NCBI RefSeq assembly: GCF_021533215.1
Contig: NZ_JAJNKA010000010.1
Span: 124,001 to 188,000 of the forward strand
Direction: 5' to 3'
DNA from: Portibacter lacus
GTDB lineage: Bacteria > Bacteroidota > Bacteroidia > Chitinophagales > Saprospiraceae
DNA: 64,000 nucleotides
The notes under the pieces were generated by a model. It was given only the letters and a program-made list of their open reading frames with translations, had not been told where the DNA came from and did not search any database. The translations under genes were made by a program, and so were the position numbers. Positions 8,861-16,593 of this stretch are shown piece by piece. Each line of letters starts with the position of its first letter. Position 1 is the first letter of the stretch.

Positions 8861-8893
8861 CTAGAATACGATGGTTTTTCTAAAAGGTTGCAA
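8861..8893 (-). promoter_or_regulatory. Candidate ECF-sigma autoregulatory promoter
   Basis: On the reverse strand, GCAACC (8891-8886) is followed after 15 bases by CGTATT (8870-8865), 25 bases before the sigma start codon. AAC-containing -35 boxes and CGT-type -10 boxes with 15-17 bp spacing are typical of ECF promoters, and this group usually controls its own operon. This is a pattern match only; I did not find a second clear copy in the window. Confidence 0.45.
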
Positions 8894-9076
8894 ATCCGTT
8901 TTTATTTCTCGAACTTTTTTTGATTTGCTTCTAGTGAAGATAAGGTAATCTTTTGTACAAGGCGCACTAGACCTTAGCCGAAAGCCTTGCAGCTTAATTG
9001 CACGAGGAAAAATAGAACTAAGTATCCGAGTAATAATGGTTTTTTTTAGGTCAATGTTATAGCGTTACAATTAAGT

Positions 9077-9493
9077 TTAATTTTTAGGTTCGAATATGAG
9101 ATAAACAGATGTGCTATCACCAATATTAATTACTCGGTGCCAATCTACACCATCACTTGTAAAATGTGAGCCGGTCTTCAACTCAACTTCTCTAACCCCA
9201 TTTGCATCTTCTATTCTAAAAGTGCTTCCAGATAGAGCATAGCCAAAGTGAGGGGCATGGAAATGCTTATCATGGCCACCGCCTGGCGGGAAAGTACATT
9301 TCAATGTTCTAAATCGTTCGTTTTCCTTAAGCAATTCACATACTTCACCACCTTGCCATTTTGCAGCAAGTGGATCGGGAAGTGAATCTACGAGAGTGTA
9401 TTGAAAGTTTGAATCTGCGATATCCCGAAATTGAATAGTATCTTTTTCTATTGAAAATACACTTAGAATGAGAGAAAGTATATAAATAATCAT
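9077..9493 (-). CDS. Exported cupin-domain protein
   Basis: A 138-residue protein with a short hydrophobic N-terminus (about residues 1-15) that may be a signal peptide. It has one cupin barrel: motif 1 GGGHDKHFHAPHFGYALSG gives the metal-ligand histidines, and motif 2 ends in SDGVDWHRVIN. Such small cupins bind a metal and a small carboxylate or sugar, but their activity cannot be read from the sequence. It is divergent from the sulfatase at 9616, with about 120 bases between the starts. The fold is secure, the role is not. Confidence 0.8.
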   Translation of the reverse strand: MIIYILSLILSVFSIEKDTIQFRDIADSNFQYTLVDSLPDPLAAKWQGGEVCELLKENERFRTLKCTFPPGGGHDKHFHAPHFGYALSGSTFRIEDANGVREVELKTGSHFTSDGVDWHRVINIGDSTSVYLIFEPKN

Positions 9494-9615
9494 TGTTGAT
9501 ATTTTTGCAAAGATTAAAAAATACTTTCATACTTGACGATCGAAAAGATTTTGAATCCCCTGAGAATAATTAAATTACAAACAAATCAACATTGACCCAA
9601 AATTTTACAAAAGTG

Positions 9616-11127
9616 ATGAAGCAAGGATTTTCTTTCAGTTTATTATTATTACTACTAGTGATTACCGTCGGATGCGACCAGAAATCTGTGAGCCCTAATA
9701 TTATACTTGTGATTACAGATGATCAAGGTTATGGAGATATTTCCGCCCACGGAAGTCCTGATGTTTTTACGCCGAATATGGACCTGTTGAAAAGCCAAAG
9801 CGTAACATTTGAAGATTTTCAGGTTAGTCCGACATGTGCACCGACGCGGTCAGCCATTCTAACTGGAAGACATCCATTTAAAAATGCAATCACTCATACA
9901 ATTCTAGAGCGTGAACGAATGGCGCTAGGAATCACTACACTACCTGAAGTACTGAAGCGCTCAGGATATAAAAGTGGGATATTCGGGAAATGGCATTTAG
10001 GGGATGAACCTGAATATCAGCCAGAAAGTCGTGGGTTTGATGAGGTCTTTATTCATGGAGCTGGTGGAATAGGTCAAGCTTATCCAGGATCTTGTGCGGA
10101 TGTTCCAGATAATAAATACGATGATCCAACGATTAAGCACAATGGAACTTTTGTCAAAACAAAAGGCTTTTGCACAGATGTGTTTTTTACGCAAGCCTTG
10201 TCTTGGATTAAAGGCATGAGTAATGAGCAAAAACCATTTTTCACCTATATCACGACGAATGCACCTCATGGACCATTTATCGCTCCGGAAAGCTATAAAA
10301 AGAAATTCATCGAAAAAGGTTATTCGGCCAAGGCTCAAGGTTATTATGGGATGATAGAAAATATTGATGATAATCTAGGGATGTTGATGGAGAAATTGAA
10401 AAATTGGGGTATTGCAGATAACACCATTTTGATATTTATGTCTGATAATGGCAAAGGCATGCGGGATGGTCACAATGGAAACGTTGCTTATAATGCTGGA
10501 ATGAAGGGGTACAAAGGAAGTATTCACGAAGGTGGAACTAGAGTACCATTTTTCATTAGGTGGCCGGAAAAGTTTGCAGCAGGTAAAGAAGTACAGACTC
10601 TTTTTAACCACTACGATATTTTACCGACCATAGCAGAGATACTGGATGTGGATATTTCAGATGTAAAGGATCTAGACGGAAAAAGCTTTTTGGCTTATAT
10701 CGAATCAGATAACATAGATTCTGATGATCGCTACCGTTTTGTTCATCAAGGAAGATGGCCGCTTAATCCTAATAATATTAATGGTTTAGAAGTAGGAAAG
10801 ATGTGGATAGGAGATGAGTTTACTTCTAATCCTGATAGTTCTCAGTATGTGCGGTTTGCAGTAAGAAGCGAGCAATATAGATTTGAAAATAATGATGCAT
10901 TATACGACCTTTTCGAAGATCCAGGACAAACTAAAAATATAGCAGAAGAAAATCCTGAGATTGTTAATCAGATGAGACAAGCTTATGATGAATGGTGGGT
11001 CAATGTTAGACCTTATATGGTCAATGAAAATGTGCCATTGGCGAAGGAAAGACCATTCTGGAAAGCCTACGAGGCGCAGAAAGAAAGCAGTGGAATTAAG
11101 GATTGGGAAAAGCCGATATTAGATTAA
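9616..11127 (+). CDS. Lipoprotein sulfatase (type I, formylglycine)
   Basis: The open frame begins at a TTG at 9592, but the ATG at 9616 gives a proper lipoprotein signal (LLLLVITVGC), so I use it; this yields 503 residues. Motifs in order are NIILVITDDQGYGD (metal-binding aspartates), CAPTRSAILTGRHP with C74 as the residue converted to formylglycine, GIFGKWHLG, APHGPF and IFMSDNGKG. All catalytic motifs are intact, so it should remove sulfate esters from a glycan or aryl compound at the cell envelope. A second, different sulfatase follows after 58 bases. The subfamily and substrate are not determined. Confidence 0.92.
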   Translation: MKQGFSFSLLLLLLVITVGCDQKSVSPNIILVITDDQGYGDISAHGSPDVFTPNMDLLKSQSVTFEDFQVSPTCAPTRSAILTGRHPFKNAITHTILERERMALGITTLPEVLKRSGYKSGIFGKWHLGDEPEYQPESRGFDEVFIHGAGGIGQAYPGSCADVPDNKYDDPTIKHNGTFVKTKGFCTDVFFTQALSWIKGMSNEQKPFFTYITTNAPHGPFIAPESYKKKFIEKGYSAKAQGYYGMIENIDDNLGMLMEKLKNWGIADNTILIFMSDNGKGMRDGHNGNVAYNAGMKGYKGSIHEGGTRVPFFIRWPEKFAAGKEVQTLFNHYDILPTIAEILDVDISDVKDLDGKSFLAYIESDNIDSDDRYRFVHQGRWPLNPNNINGLEVGKMWIGDEFTSNPDSSQYVRFAVRSEQYRFENNDALYDLFEDPGQTKNIAEENPEIVNQMRQAYDEWWVNVRPYMVNENVPLAKERPFWKAYEAQKESSGIKDWEKPILD

Positions 11128-11185
11128 TAAATATTGCTTATTTGCAGCTGATAAGCGTGGATGAGTTAATGTATACAAATTGATT

Positions 11186-12628
11186 ATGAAAGATTTAAAG
11201 ATAAACGCAGTTGTACTTTTTATGCTTGTAGCGATGCTAACTTCTTGCGATGCTCAAGTCAATCAGCCTAATATCATCTTAATCATGACAGATGATCAAG
11301 GTTGGTTTGATGCAGGATTTAATGGAAATGAAGAAATCTTGACGCCTTGGAGTGATTCATTGGCAAAAAGTGGAGTGATTCTGAGTCGTTTCTATTCTGC
11401 TTCGGCGGTTTGTTCTCCTACTCGAGCAAGTGTTATTACAGGTAGAAATCCATTGCGAATGCATATACCATATGCGAATGATGGTCATATGTTAAAAGAT
11501 GAGGTCACGATTCCAGAAATATTAAAAGGAGTAGGTTATTCAACAGGTCATTTTGGAAAATGGCATTTAGGAACTTTAACTAAGAAGGAATTAGATGCCA
11601 ATAGGGGAGGGAAGGCTAAGTTTGAACATGAGTTTAGCATACCGTCAGAACATGGATATGATACTTATTTTTGCTCAGAATCTAAGGTTCCTACTTATGA
11701 TCCTATGATCTTTCCTGCTAAGTTCGGCGAAGGTGAAAGCAAACATTATGGCTGGCGTGCTGTGGAGAATGGTGATTCTACTAAAGCTTATGGAACCGCT
11801 TACTGGACTGGCGAAGATAAAAAAGTCAAGCATAATCTAGAAGGAGACGATTCAAGAATCATTATGGATCGCGTTCTGCCATTTATAGAAAAATCAAAAG
11901 AAGAGCAAAAACCATTTTTCTCCACCATCTGGTTTCATACACCACACTTACCAGTTGTCAGTAATAAGGAGCATAGAGATCTTTACAGTAAGCTAGATCT
12001 ACAACGACAAATTTACTACGGAACCATAACGGCCATGGATGAACAACTAGGGAGATTATGGACTCAATTAGGGGAAATGGGCATTCAAGAAGAAACGATT
12101 ATCTTCTTTTGTAGTGATAATGGTCCAGAAAGAAAGACTCCAGGAAGTGCCGGAGATTTCAGAGAACGGAAGCGAAGTTTGTATGAAGGAGGCGTTAGAG
12201 TTCCTGCATTTGCAGTGTGGAAAGGCAGTATAGAAGGTGGTAGAAAAGTTGACTTCCCGATGGTTACGAGTGATTACTTACCTACGATTCTGGATCTATT
12301 GAATATGAAACATCCAGATAATCGACCGATCGACGGCGTTAGTGTGCTTGATGCACTTCATGGAAAAACGACTGAAAGAACAAAACCGATTGGATTTATT
12401 TGTAGACCAAGTACTTCATGGGTGAATAACGAATATAAATTGATCAAAGAGAAGCAGAACAGTGAATATGAGCTTTATAATCTTCTTGATGATCCATACG
12501 AAAAGAAGAACATTATAGGAGAATTTCCAGAGGTAGCTAAGGCTTTAGAAAAAGAATTAGACGCATGGATAAAGTCAGTAGAGGATAGTAAGGAAGGTGC
12601 AGATTATGAGTCGTCTACACGTTTTTGA
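11186..12628 (+). CDS. Lipoprotein sulfatase (type I, formylglycine)
   Basis: The frame opens at a TTG at 11180; the ATG at 11186 is the better start and gives 480 residues with a lipobox (MLTSC). The motifs are NIILIMTDDQGW, CSPTRASVITGRNP with C76 as the formylglycine precursor, GHFGKWHLG, FHTPHLPVV, FFCSDNGPE and LYEGGVRVP. It diverges clearly from the preceding sulfatase in the middle part, so the pair are probably two specificities rather than a recent duplication. The two are likely one operon. The short gap to the convergent gene at 12638 leaves no room for a separate terminator. Confidence 0.92.
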   Translation: MKDLKINAVVLFMLVAMLTSCDAQVNQPNIILIMTDDQGWFDAGFNGNEEILTPWSDSLAKSGVILSRFYSASAVCSPTRASVITGRNPLRMHIPYANDGHMLKDEVTIPEILKGVGYSTGHFGKWHLGTLTKKELDANRGGKAKFEHEFSIPSEHGYDTYFCSESKVPTYDPMIFPAKFGEGESKHYGWRAVENGDSTKAYGTAYWTGEDKKVKHNLEGDDSRIIMDRVLPFIEKSKEEQKPFFSTIWFHTPHLPVVSNKEHRDLYSKLDLQRQIYYGTITAMDEQLGRLWTQLGEMGIQEETIIFFCSDNGPERKTPGSAGDFRERKRSLYEGGVRVPAFAVWKGSIEGGRKVDFPMVTSDYLPTILDLLNMKHPDNRPIDGVSVLDALHGKTTERTKPIGFICRPSTSWVNNEYKLIKEKQNSEYELYNLLDDPYEKKNIIGEFPEVAKALEKELDAWIKSVEDSKEGADYESSTRF

Positions 12629-12637
12629 GCCCGAAAA

Positions 12638-13675
12638 TTAAACTTGAGTTTCCATTTCATTAACGATAGGTTTTACCTTCTGTCCTATTAATTCTATTGA
12701 GTTTAAGAGTTGATCATGACTTAGTCCGACATCCATCTGGAAAGTAAATCGTGATATTCCACCAAGTGCATTAGAATGTCTAATAATTTTTTCAGCAACT
12801 TCTTCTGGACTACCAAGCACAATGGCTCCTAGCGTATCAATCTGAGGTATAAATCGTTCCTTGCTCATTTGTGCCCAGCCTCGTTCTTTTCCGATTTTAT
12901 TCATCATTTTCTCGTAACCAGGATAGAAATCATTAATGGCACCCGCCTTTGACCCTGCCACATATCCGAAAGAATGTAAGCCAACGCTTAAGGCATCAGG
13001 AGCGAAACCTGCTTTGCGACCAGCATCTCTATACAAATCAACAAGTGGTCTGAATCGATGCGTTTCCCCACCGATTACTGCAACCATTAATGGAAGACCA
13101 AGTGATCCAGCCCTAGCAAATGATGCTGGTGTGCCACCTACTCCAAGCCAAATTGGTAATTTAGCTTGTATCGGCCGAGGATAAATGGCTTGGTCATTAA
13201 GCGGAGCTCTAAACTGACCTTTCCAGGTTATTTGTTCATGTGCTCTAATTTTTAGCAATAGATCTAGCTTTTCTGAAAACAATTCATCGTAGTCTTGTAG
13301 GTTGAATCCGAAAAGAGGAAAAGATTCTATGAATGAGCCTCTGCCCGCTACTATCTCTGCTCTACCATTAGAGATGAGGTCTAGCGTTGAAAAATTTTGG
13401 AATACTCGAACGGGATCAGAAGCAGAGAGTACAGTTACTGCACTTGCTAACCGAATGTTCTTAGTTTTTGCTGCAGCAGCAGCTAAGATCAGTGTAGGAG
13501 CGGAATCTAGAAATTCTTTTCTGTGATGTTCACCGATCCCAAATACGTCTACACCAGCTTGGTCAGCAACTACTATCCGTTCTAGTAATTCATTGATTGC
13601 AGTAACGTTTTTCGAAGCTTCATAAGATTTGTTCTCAGAAGGAACTGCTGCAAAACTATCTATTCCTAATTCCAT
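12638..13675 (-). CDS. LLM-class (luciferase-like) flavin-dependent oxidoreductase
   Basis: A 345-residue cytosolic protein of the bacterial-luciferase superfamily. It begins with the barrel strand MELGIDSFAAVP and continues with AGVDVFGIGEHHR (about residues 39-51), RLASAVTVLSASDPVRVFQNFSTLD, and GRAEIVAGRGSF, all typical of F420- or FMN-dependent monooxygenase-like members. The substrate is unknown. It is convergent with the second sulfatase (9 bases between stops) and looks unrelated to sulfate metabolism, although some family members (SsuD) desulfonate alkanesulfonates; the sequence seen here does not establish that. Confidence 0.88.
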   Translation of the reverse strand: MELGIDSFAAVPSENKSYEASKNVTAINELLERIVVADQAGVDVFGIGEHHRKEFLDSAPTLILAAAAAKTKNIRLASAVTVLSASDPVRVFQNFSTLDLISNGRAEIVAGRGSFIESFPLFGFNLQDYDELFSEKLDLLLKIRAHEQITWKGQFRAPLNDQAIYPRPIQAKLPIWLGVGGTPASFARAGSLGLPLMVAVIGGETHRFRPLVDLYRDAGRKAGFAPDALSVGLHSFGYVAGSKAGAINDFYPGYEKMMNKIGKERGWAQMSKERFIPQIDTLGAIVLGSPEEVAEKIIRHSNALGGISRFTFQMDVGLSHDQLLNSIELIGQKVKPIVNEMETQV

Positions 13676-13777
13676 TTGAAGTATTTATCCTAATAACAAT
13701 TGAAAGGATAAACAGTTGAAATAAAAATTACTCCATTAGTCTTAGCCAGTGTTAGTGACTAGGCAATTGCATTGACA

Positions 13778-14551
13778 TTACTTAATATGTTCTGCAAAGA
13801 ATGCTTCTATTTCATCTTTAGTCATAGGAGCCCTAGGATGAATGACTCGGAACCCTACAAACGAACCGTCCGTAAGCCACCAGATACTTTTGGGGATTTG
13901 CGGATCTCTTTGTTGCCAAGCTCGATCATATTTAATCACCGTATTAGCATCGATATCTTCCCTAGAATCTATAAATGAACCACCTTTTAAAATTTTTCGA
14001 TCTAAAGTCCACTCGGTAACATTACCAAACATATCATAGAAGCCATTTCCATTGCTAATCAGTCCAGTTTTATGGAATTTGTCTTCGCTATTTTCTGCGA
14101 ACCATCCATCTTTATTCGGCAACTGCGCAGCGACATAAGTCCATTCTTCAGGAGTAGGTAATCTGAAAAATTGTCCTGTTTTGAGATAAAGCCATTGGCA
14201 GAATCTTAACGCACCTTGTTGAGTCATACTTACCATCGGGAAGCCACCTTCTTCACCCATTCCCCAAGTCATATCTTCATACGGAGGTGATGGTCTCGTA
14301 ACAGCATCTGGGCTATAGTCATCGAGTAAGTCACTTTCTGCATTATCAAATTCCTTTCTTTTAAACAAAACATACAAGTCATGCGGAATTTCATGCGTTC
14401 CCATGTAGAAATCTGGAATAGAATCATTCCCAGTTACCAGTTCCAAGTTGAATGAAACCTCCGTTCCAGGAATGGTTTGAGTCATTAGCTCTTGGCCATG
14501 AATGGAAGAAATCGTCAATAAGAAAAGGAATATTAAGTTTCTGAATATCAT
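13778..14551 (-). CDS. Exported SUMF1/EgtB-fold protein, probably not an active formylglycine generator
   Basis: A 257-residue protein with a Sec signal (about residues 1-19, ending IHGQ). It has the FGE-sulfatase fold marks: VSMTQQGALRFCQWL, FRLPTPEEW, DMFGNVTEW, KGGSF and FVGFRV near the end. True formylglycine-generating enzymes carry a pair of copper-binding cysteines late in the domain; here that segment (AWQQRDPQIPKSIWWL) has none, and the only cysteine is the one in RFCQW. Although it lies near two sulfatases, it is therefore unlikely to activate them. It could be a structural or ligand-binding relative, as many exported SUMF1-like proteins in Bacteroidota are. Confidence 0.85.
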   Translation of the reverse strand: MIFRNLIFLFLLTISSIHGQELMTQTIPGTEVSFNLELVTGNDSIPDFYMGTHEIPHDLYVLFKRKEFDNAESDLLDDYSPDAVTRPSPPYEDMTWGMGEEGGFPMVSMTQQGALRFCQWLYLKTGQFFRLPTPEEWTYVAAQLPNKDGWFAENSEDKFHKTGLISNGNGFYDMFGNVTEWTLDRKILKGGSFIDSREDIDANTVIKYDRAWQQRDPQIPKSIWWLTDGSFVGFRVIHPRAPMTKDEIEAFFAEHIK

Positions 14552-14640
14552 AGTTGCGTATTAACTCGAAATATAGGAAAATATATTTTTTTATCGCACT
14601 TTCGAAATTCTTATCAATGCTGCATAATAACATTTTTAAA

Positions 14641-14672
14641 CAAAAAAAGCCGATAGATTGCTCTACCGGCTT
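14641..14672 (-). terminator. Rho-independent terminator
   Basis: Read on the reverse strand, this is a 9-bp stem (AAGCCGGTAGA paired with TCTATCGGCTT, with one G-U pair) around a 4-nt loop, followed by a run of seven T. It lies 22 bases after the stop of the coiled-coil gene at 14694, which it should end. Confidence 0.85.
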
Positions 14673-14693
14673 CATAACTTCTATAAGATTGAT

Positions 14694-15674
14694 TTATTTT
14701 AACTGTACGGAACCTTTCCCTGAAAGGTATCCTTTGTTGTATACTTCTACTTCGTAGTTTCCTTTTGGAAACGCTGTTCCAGGCATCCAATCTACGCATG
14801 CAGTAACCTGCTTGTTTTCATAGTTAAGTACACCTTTTTTAGAGAATCGGATTGACGCTCCGTCAGCATCATTCGTAAGAACTCCAGATCCAGCAGATTC
14901 GATAGCCATTGTTTCTCCTTGAGGATCTATGATTCTTACATAGAATATTTCTTGTCCTCCTTCAGCAACTAGGTTTTCTTCAGTATCGAAACATACTCTC
15001 ATTTTCTCAACTTGTCTTGCTGATTTTCTAACAATCTCCTTACCATTGTCTTTCACTTTAAGACCTTGAGCAACAACATTGTCAACACTGATCACAGAAG
15101 CAACGTTAACTTTTGCTTCTAATTCAGATTTTACTTCTTCTAACTCTTCTTTCTCGCTCATCAATTTCGCTTGAGCAGTTTGTAACTGCGTATTGCTTTC
15201 TTTCTGAACATTTAGATTGTCAATCAACATCGTTTTATCCTTTTCAAGACTTACGTTTTTCGCATTCAGCGTTACGTTTTCATCTTTGAGATTTTGGATC
15301 TCTGCAATGTATTGATTAGAAAGTGTAGTTAAATTGGCAATTTCTTCTTTAGCTTCTTTCAGTTTTTTCTGAGTCCACAATAAATTTCCAATTTTCTTTT
15401 TCTGAACACCTAATTCAGTTTTCTGCTCATCGATAAGTGCATTTAATTGAATATTGTCTGTTTTCATTTCGTCAAGACTGGTCATCGCTTCTTCATATTG
15501 AATTTCTAACTCAGCTTGAATTTTTTCAACTTCTTGTATTTCAGCTTGCTGCTGTACATTAGCTTCTGCTAATTGAGATCTGTCGAACCATAAGTAACCA
15601 GCCAAAGCTGCAAATAATACCATTCCGGTAATTAACCATGCGATTGTGGTCTGTTTTGATTTCGTCGTAGTCAT
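14694..15674 (-). CDS. Membrane-anchored coiled-coil protein
   Basis: A 326-residue protein with one N-terminal membrane segment (about residues 11-29, no cleavage site), then a long heptad-rich coiled coil (about 30-195), and a C-terminal globular beta domain (about 200-326) with KMRVCFDTEEN, EIFYVRIIDPQG and ACVDWMPG. This layout places the C-terminal domain in the periplasm at the end of a stalk. Similar proteins occur widely in Bacteroidota without a known role. It stands alone, with its own terminator and a divergent neighbour (rpe). I do not assign a function. Confidence 0.75.
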   Translation of the reverse strand: MTTTKSKQTTIAWLITGMVLFAALAGYLWFDRSQLAEANVQQQAEIQEVEKIQAELEIQYEEAMTSLDEMKTDNIQLNALIDEQKTELGVQKKKIGNLLWTQKKLKEAKEEIANLTTLSNQYIAEIQNLKDENVTLNAKNVSLEKDKTMLIDNLNVQKESNTQLQTAQAKLMSEKEELEEVKSELEAKVNVASVISVDNVVAQGLKVKDNGKEIVRKSARQVEKMRVCFDTEENLVAEGGQEIFYVRIIDPQGETMAIESAGSGVLTNDADGASIRFSKKGVLNYENKQVTACVDWMPGTAFPKGNYEVEVYNKGYLSGKGSVQLK

Positions 15675-15901
15675 ATTAATTGTATTTTTTAATGAATACC
15701 GCTTAAACGGCTTATTAGTTCAAGGATATTATAATTCCTCCAAAAATAGTTTGCAAAAGAATGAAGAATAATCGAATACGACATTTCAGAAGCGAATTAA
15801 GTGTGGAGAATGACAAATAGCAAGCAAATGTGATTTCCAGGATACATTTTATGAATTACAAATTTAAGGCTTAGCTTTGTGCTACACTAAAGCGTTTAAA
15901 T

Positions 15902-16573
15902 ATGCCTGTTATAGCACCTTCTATTTTAGCAGCTGATTTCGGAAAGCTGAAGGAAGAAATAGAAATGATTAATGAAAGTGAAGCTGATTGGTTACATGTG
16001 GATGTAATGGACGGTGTATTTGTGCCTAACATAAGTTTTGGTCAGCCTGTTGTCAGTAGAATTGCAGAACTCTCAAAGAAATTTGTAGACGTTCATTTAA
16101 TGATTACGGATCCAGATCGCTACATTAAAGATTTTGCGAAAGCTGGAGCGAATAATATATCCGTTCACATAGAGGCGTGCGACCATCTTCACAGAACGAT
16201 TCAGCTGATTAAAGAAAATGGGGCAGAAGCAGGGGTTGCACTTAATCCTCATACGAATGTGGATTTATTGCACGATGTATTAGCTGATATTGATTTGGTC
16301 CTAATCATGAGTGTGAATCCTGGATTCGGTGGGCAGAAGTTTATAGACAACACATTAAATAAGATCCGTAAGATCAAGCAAGAAATCACAGCGCGCAATC
16401 TCAATACCAAAATAGAAATCGACGGTGGAGTAGGATTGTTAAACGCGGAAAAGATTTTACAAGCGGGTGCTGATGTGTTAGTGGCTGGCTCTAGTGTTTT
16501 CAAATCCGAGAATCCAACGGAAACTATTAAAAAATTAAAGTCTTTAACTGGTCAGAACACTTTCAAGGCTTAA
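15902..16573 (+). CDS. rpe: Ribulose-phosphate 3-epimerase
   Basis: A 223-residue TIM-barrel enzyme that interconverts ribulose-5-phosphate and xylulose-5-phosphate in the pentose phosphate pathway. The full set of motifs is present: IAPSILAADFGKL, HVDVMDGVFVPNISFG (metal-ligand His and Asp), VHLMI, MSVNPGFGGQKFI and EIDGGVG with the second catalytic aspartate. The length is normal. A TAGCTTTG box at 15872-15879 fits the phylum's -7 consensus, 22 bases before the start, though no matching -33 element is clear. The TonB receptor gene follows 20 bases after the stop. Confidence 0.96.
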   Translation: MPVIAPSILAADFGKLKEEIEMINESEADWLHVDVMDGVFVPNISFGQPVVSRIAELSKKFVDVHLMITDPDRYIKDFAKAGANNISVHIEACDHLHRTIQLIKENGAEAGVALNPHTNVDLLHDVLADIDLVLIMSVNPGFGGQKFIDNTLNKIRKIKQEITARNLNTKIEIDGGVGLLNAEKILQAGADVLVAGSSVFKSENPTETIKKLKSLTGQNTFKA

Positions 16574-16593
16574 ATTTCGTTCGGTTCTTAATT

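Noticed and set aside
8940-9060. Possible tRNA or small RNA in the gap between the sigma and cupin genes
   Set aside because: Short complementary stretches (CAAGGC...GCCTTG) are present, but there is no cloverleaf, no terminator and nothing else to support a gene.
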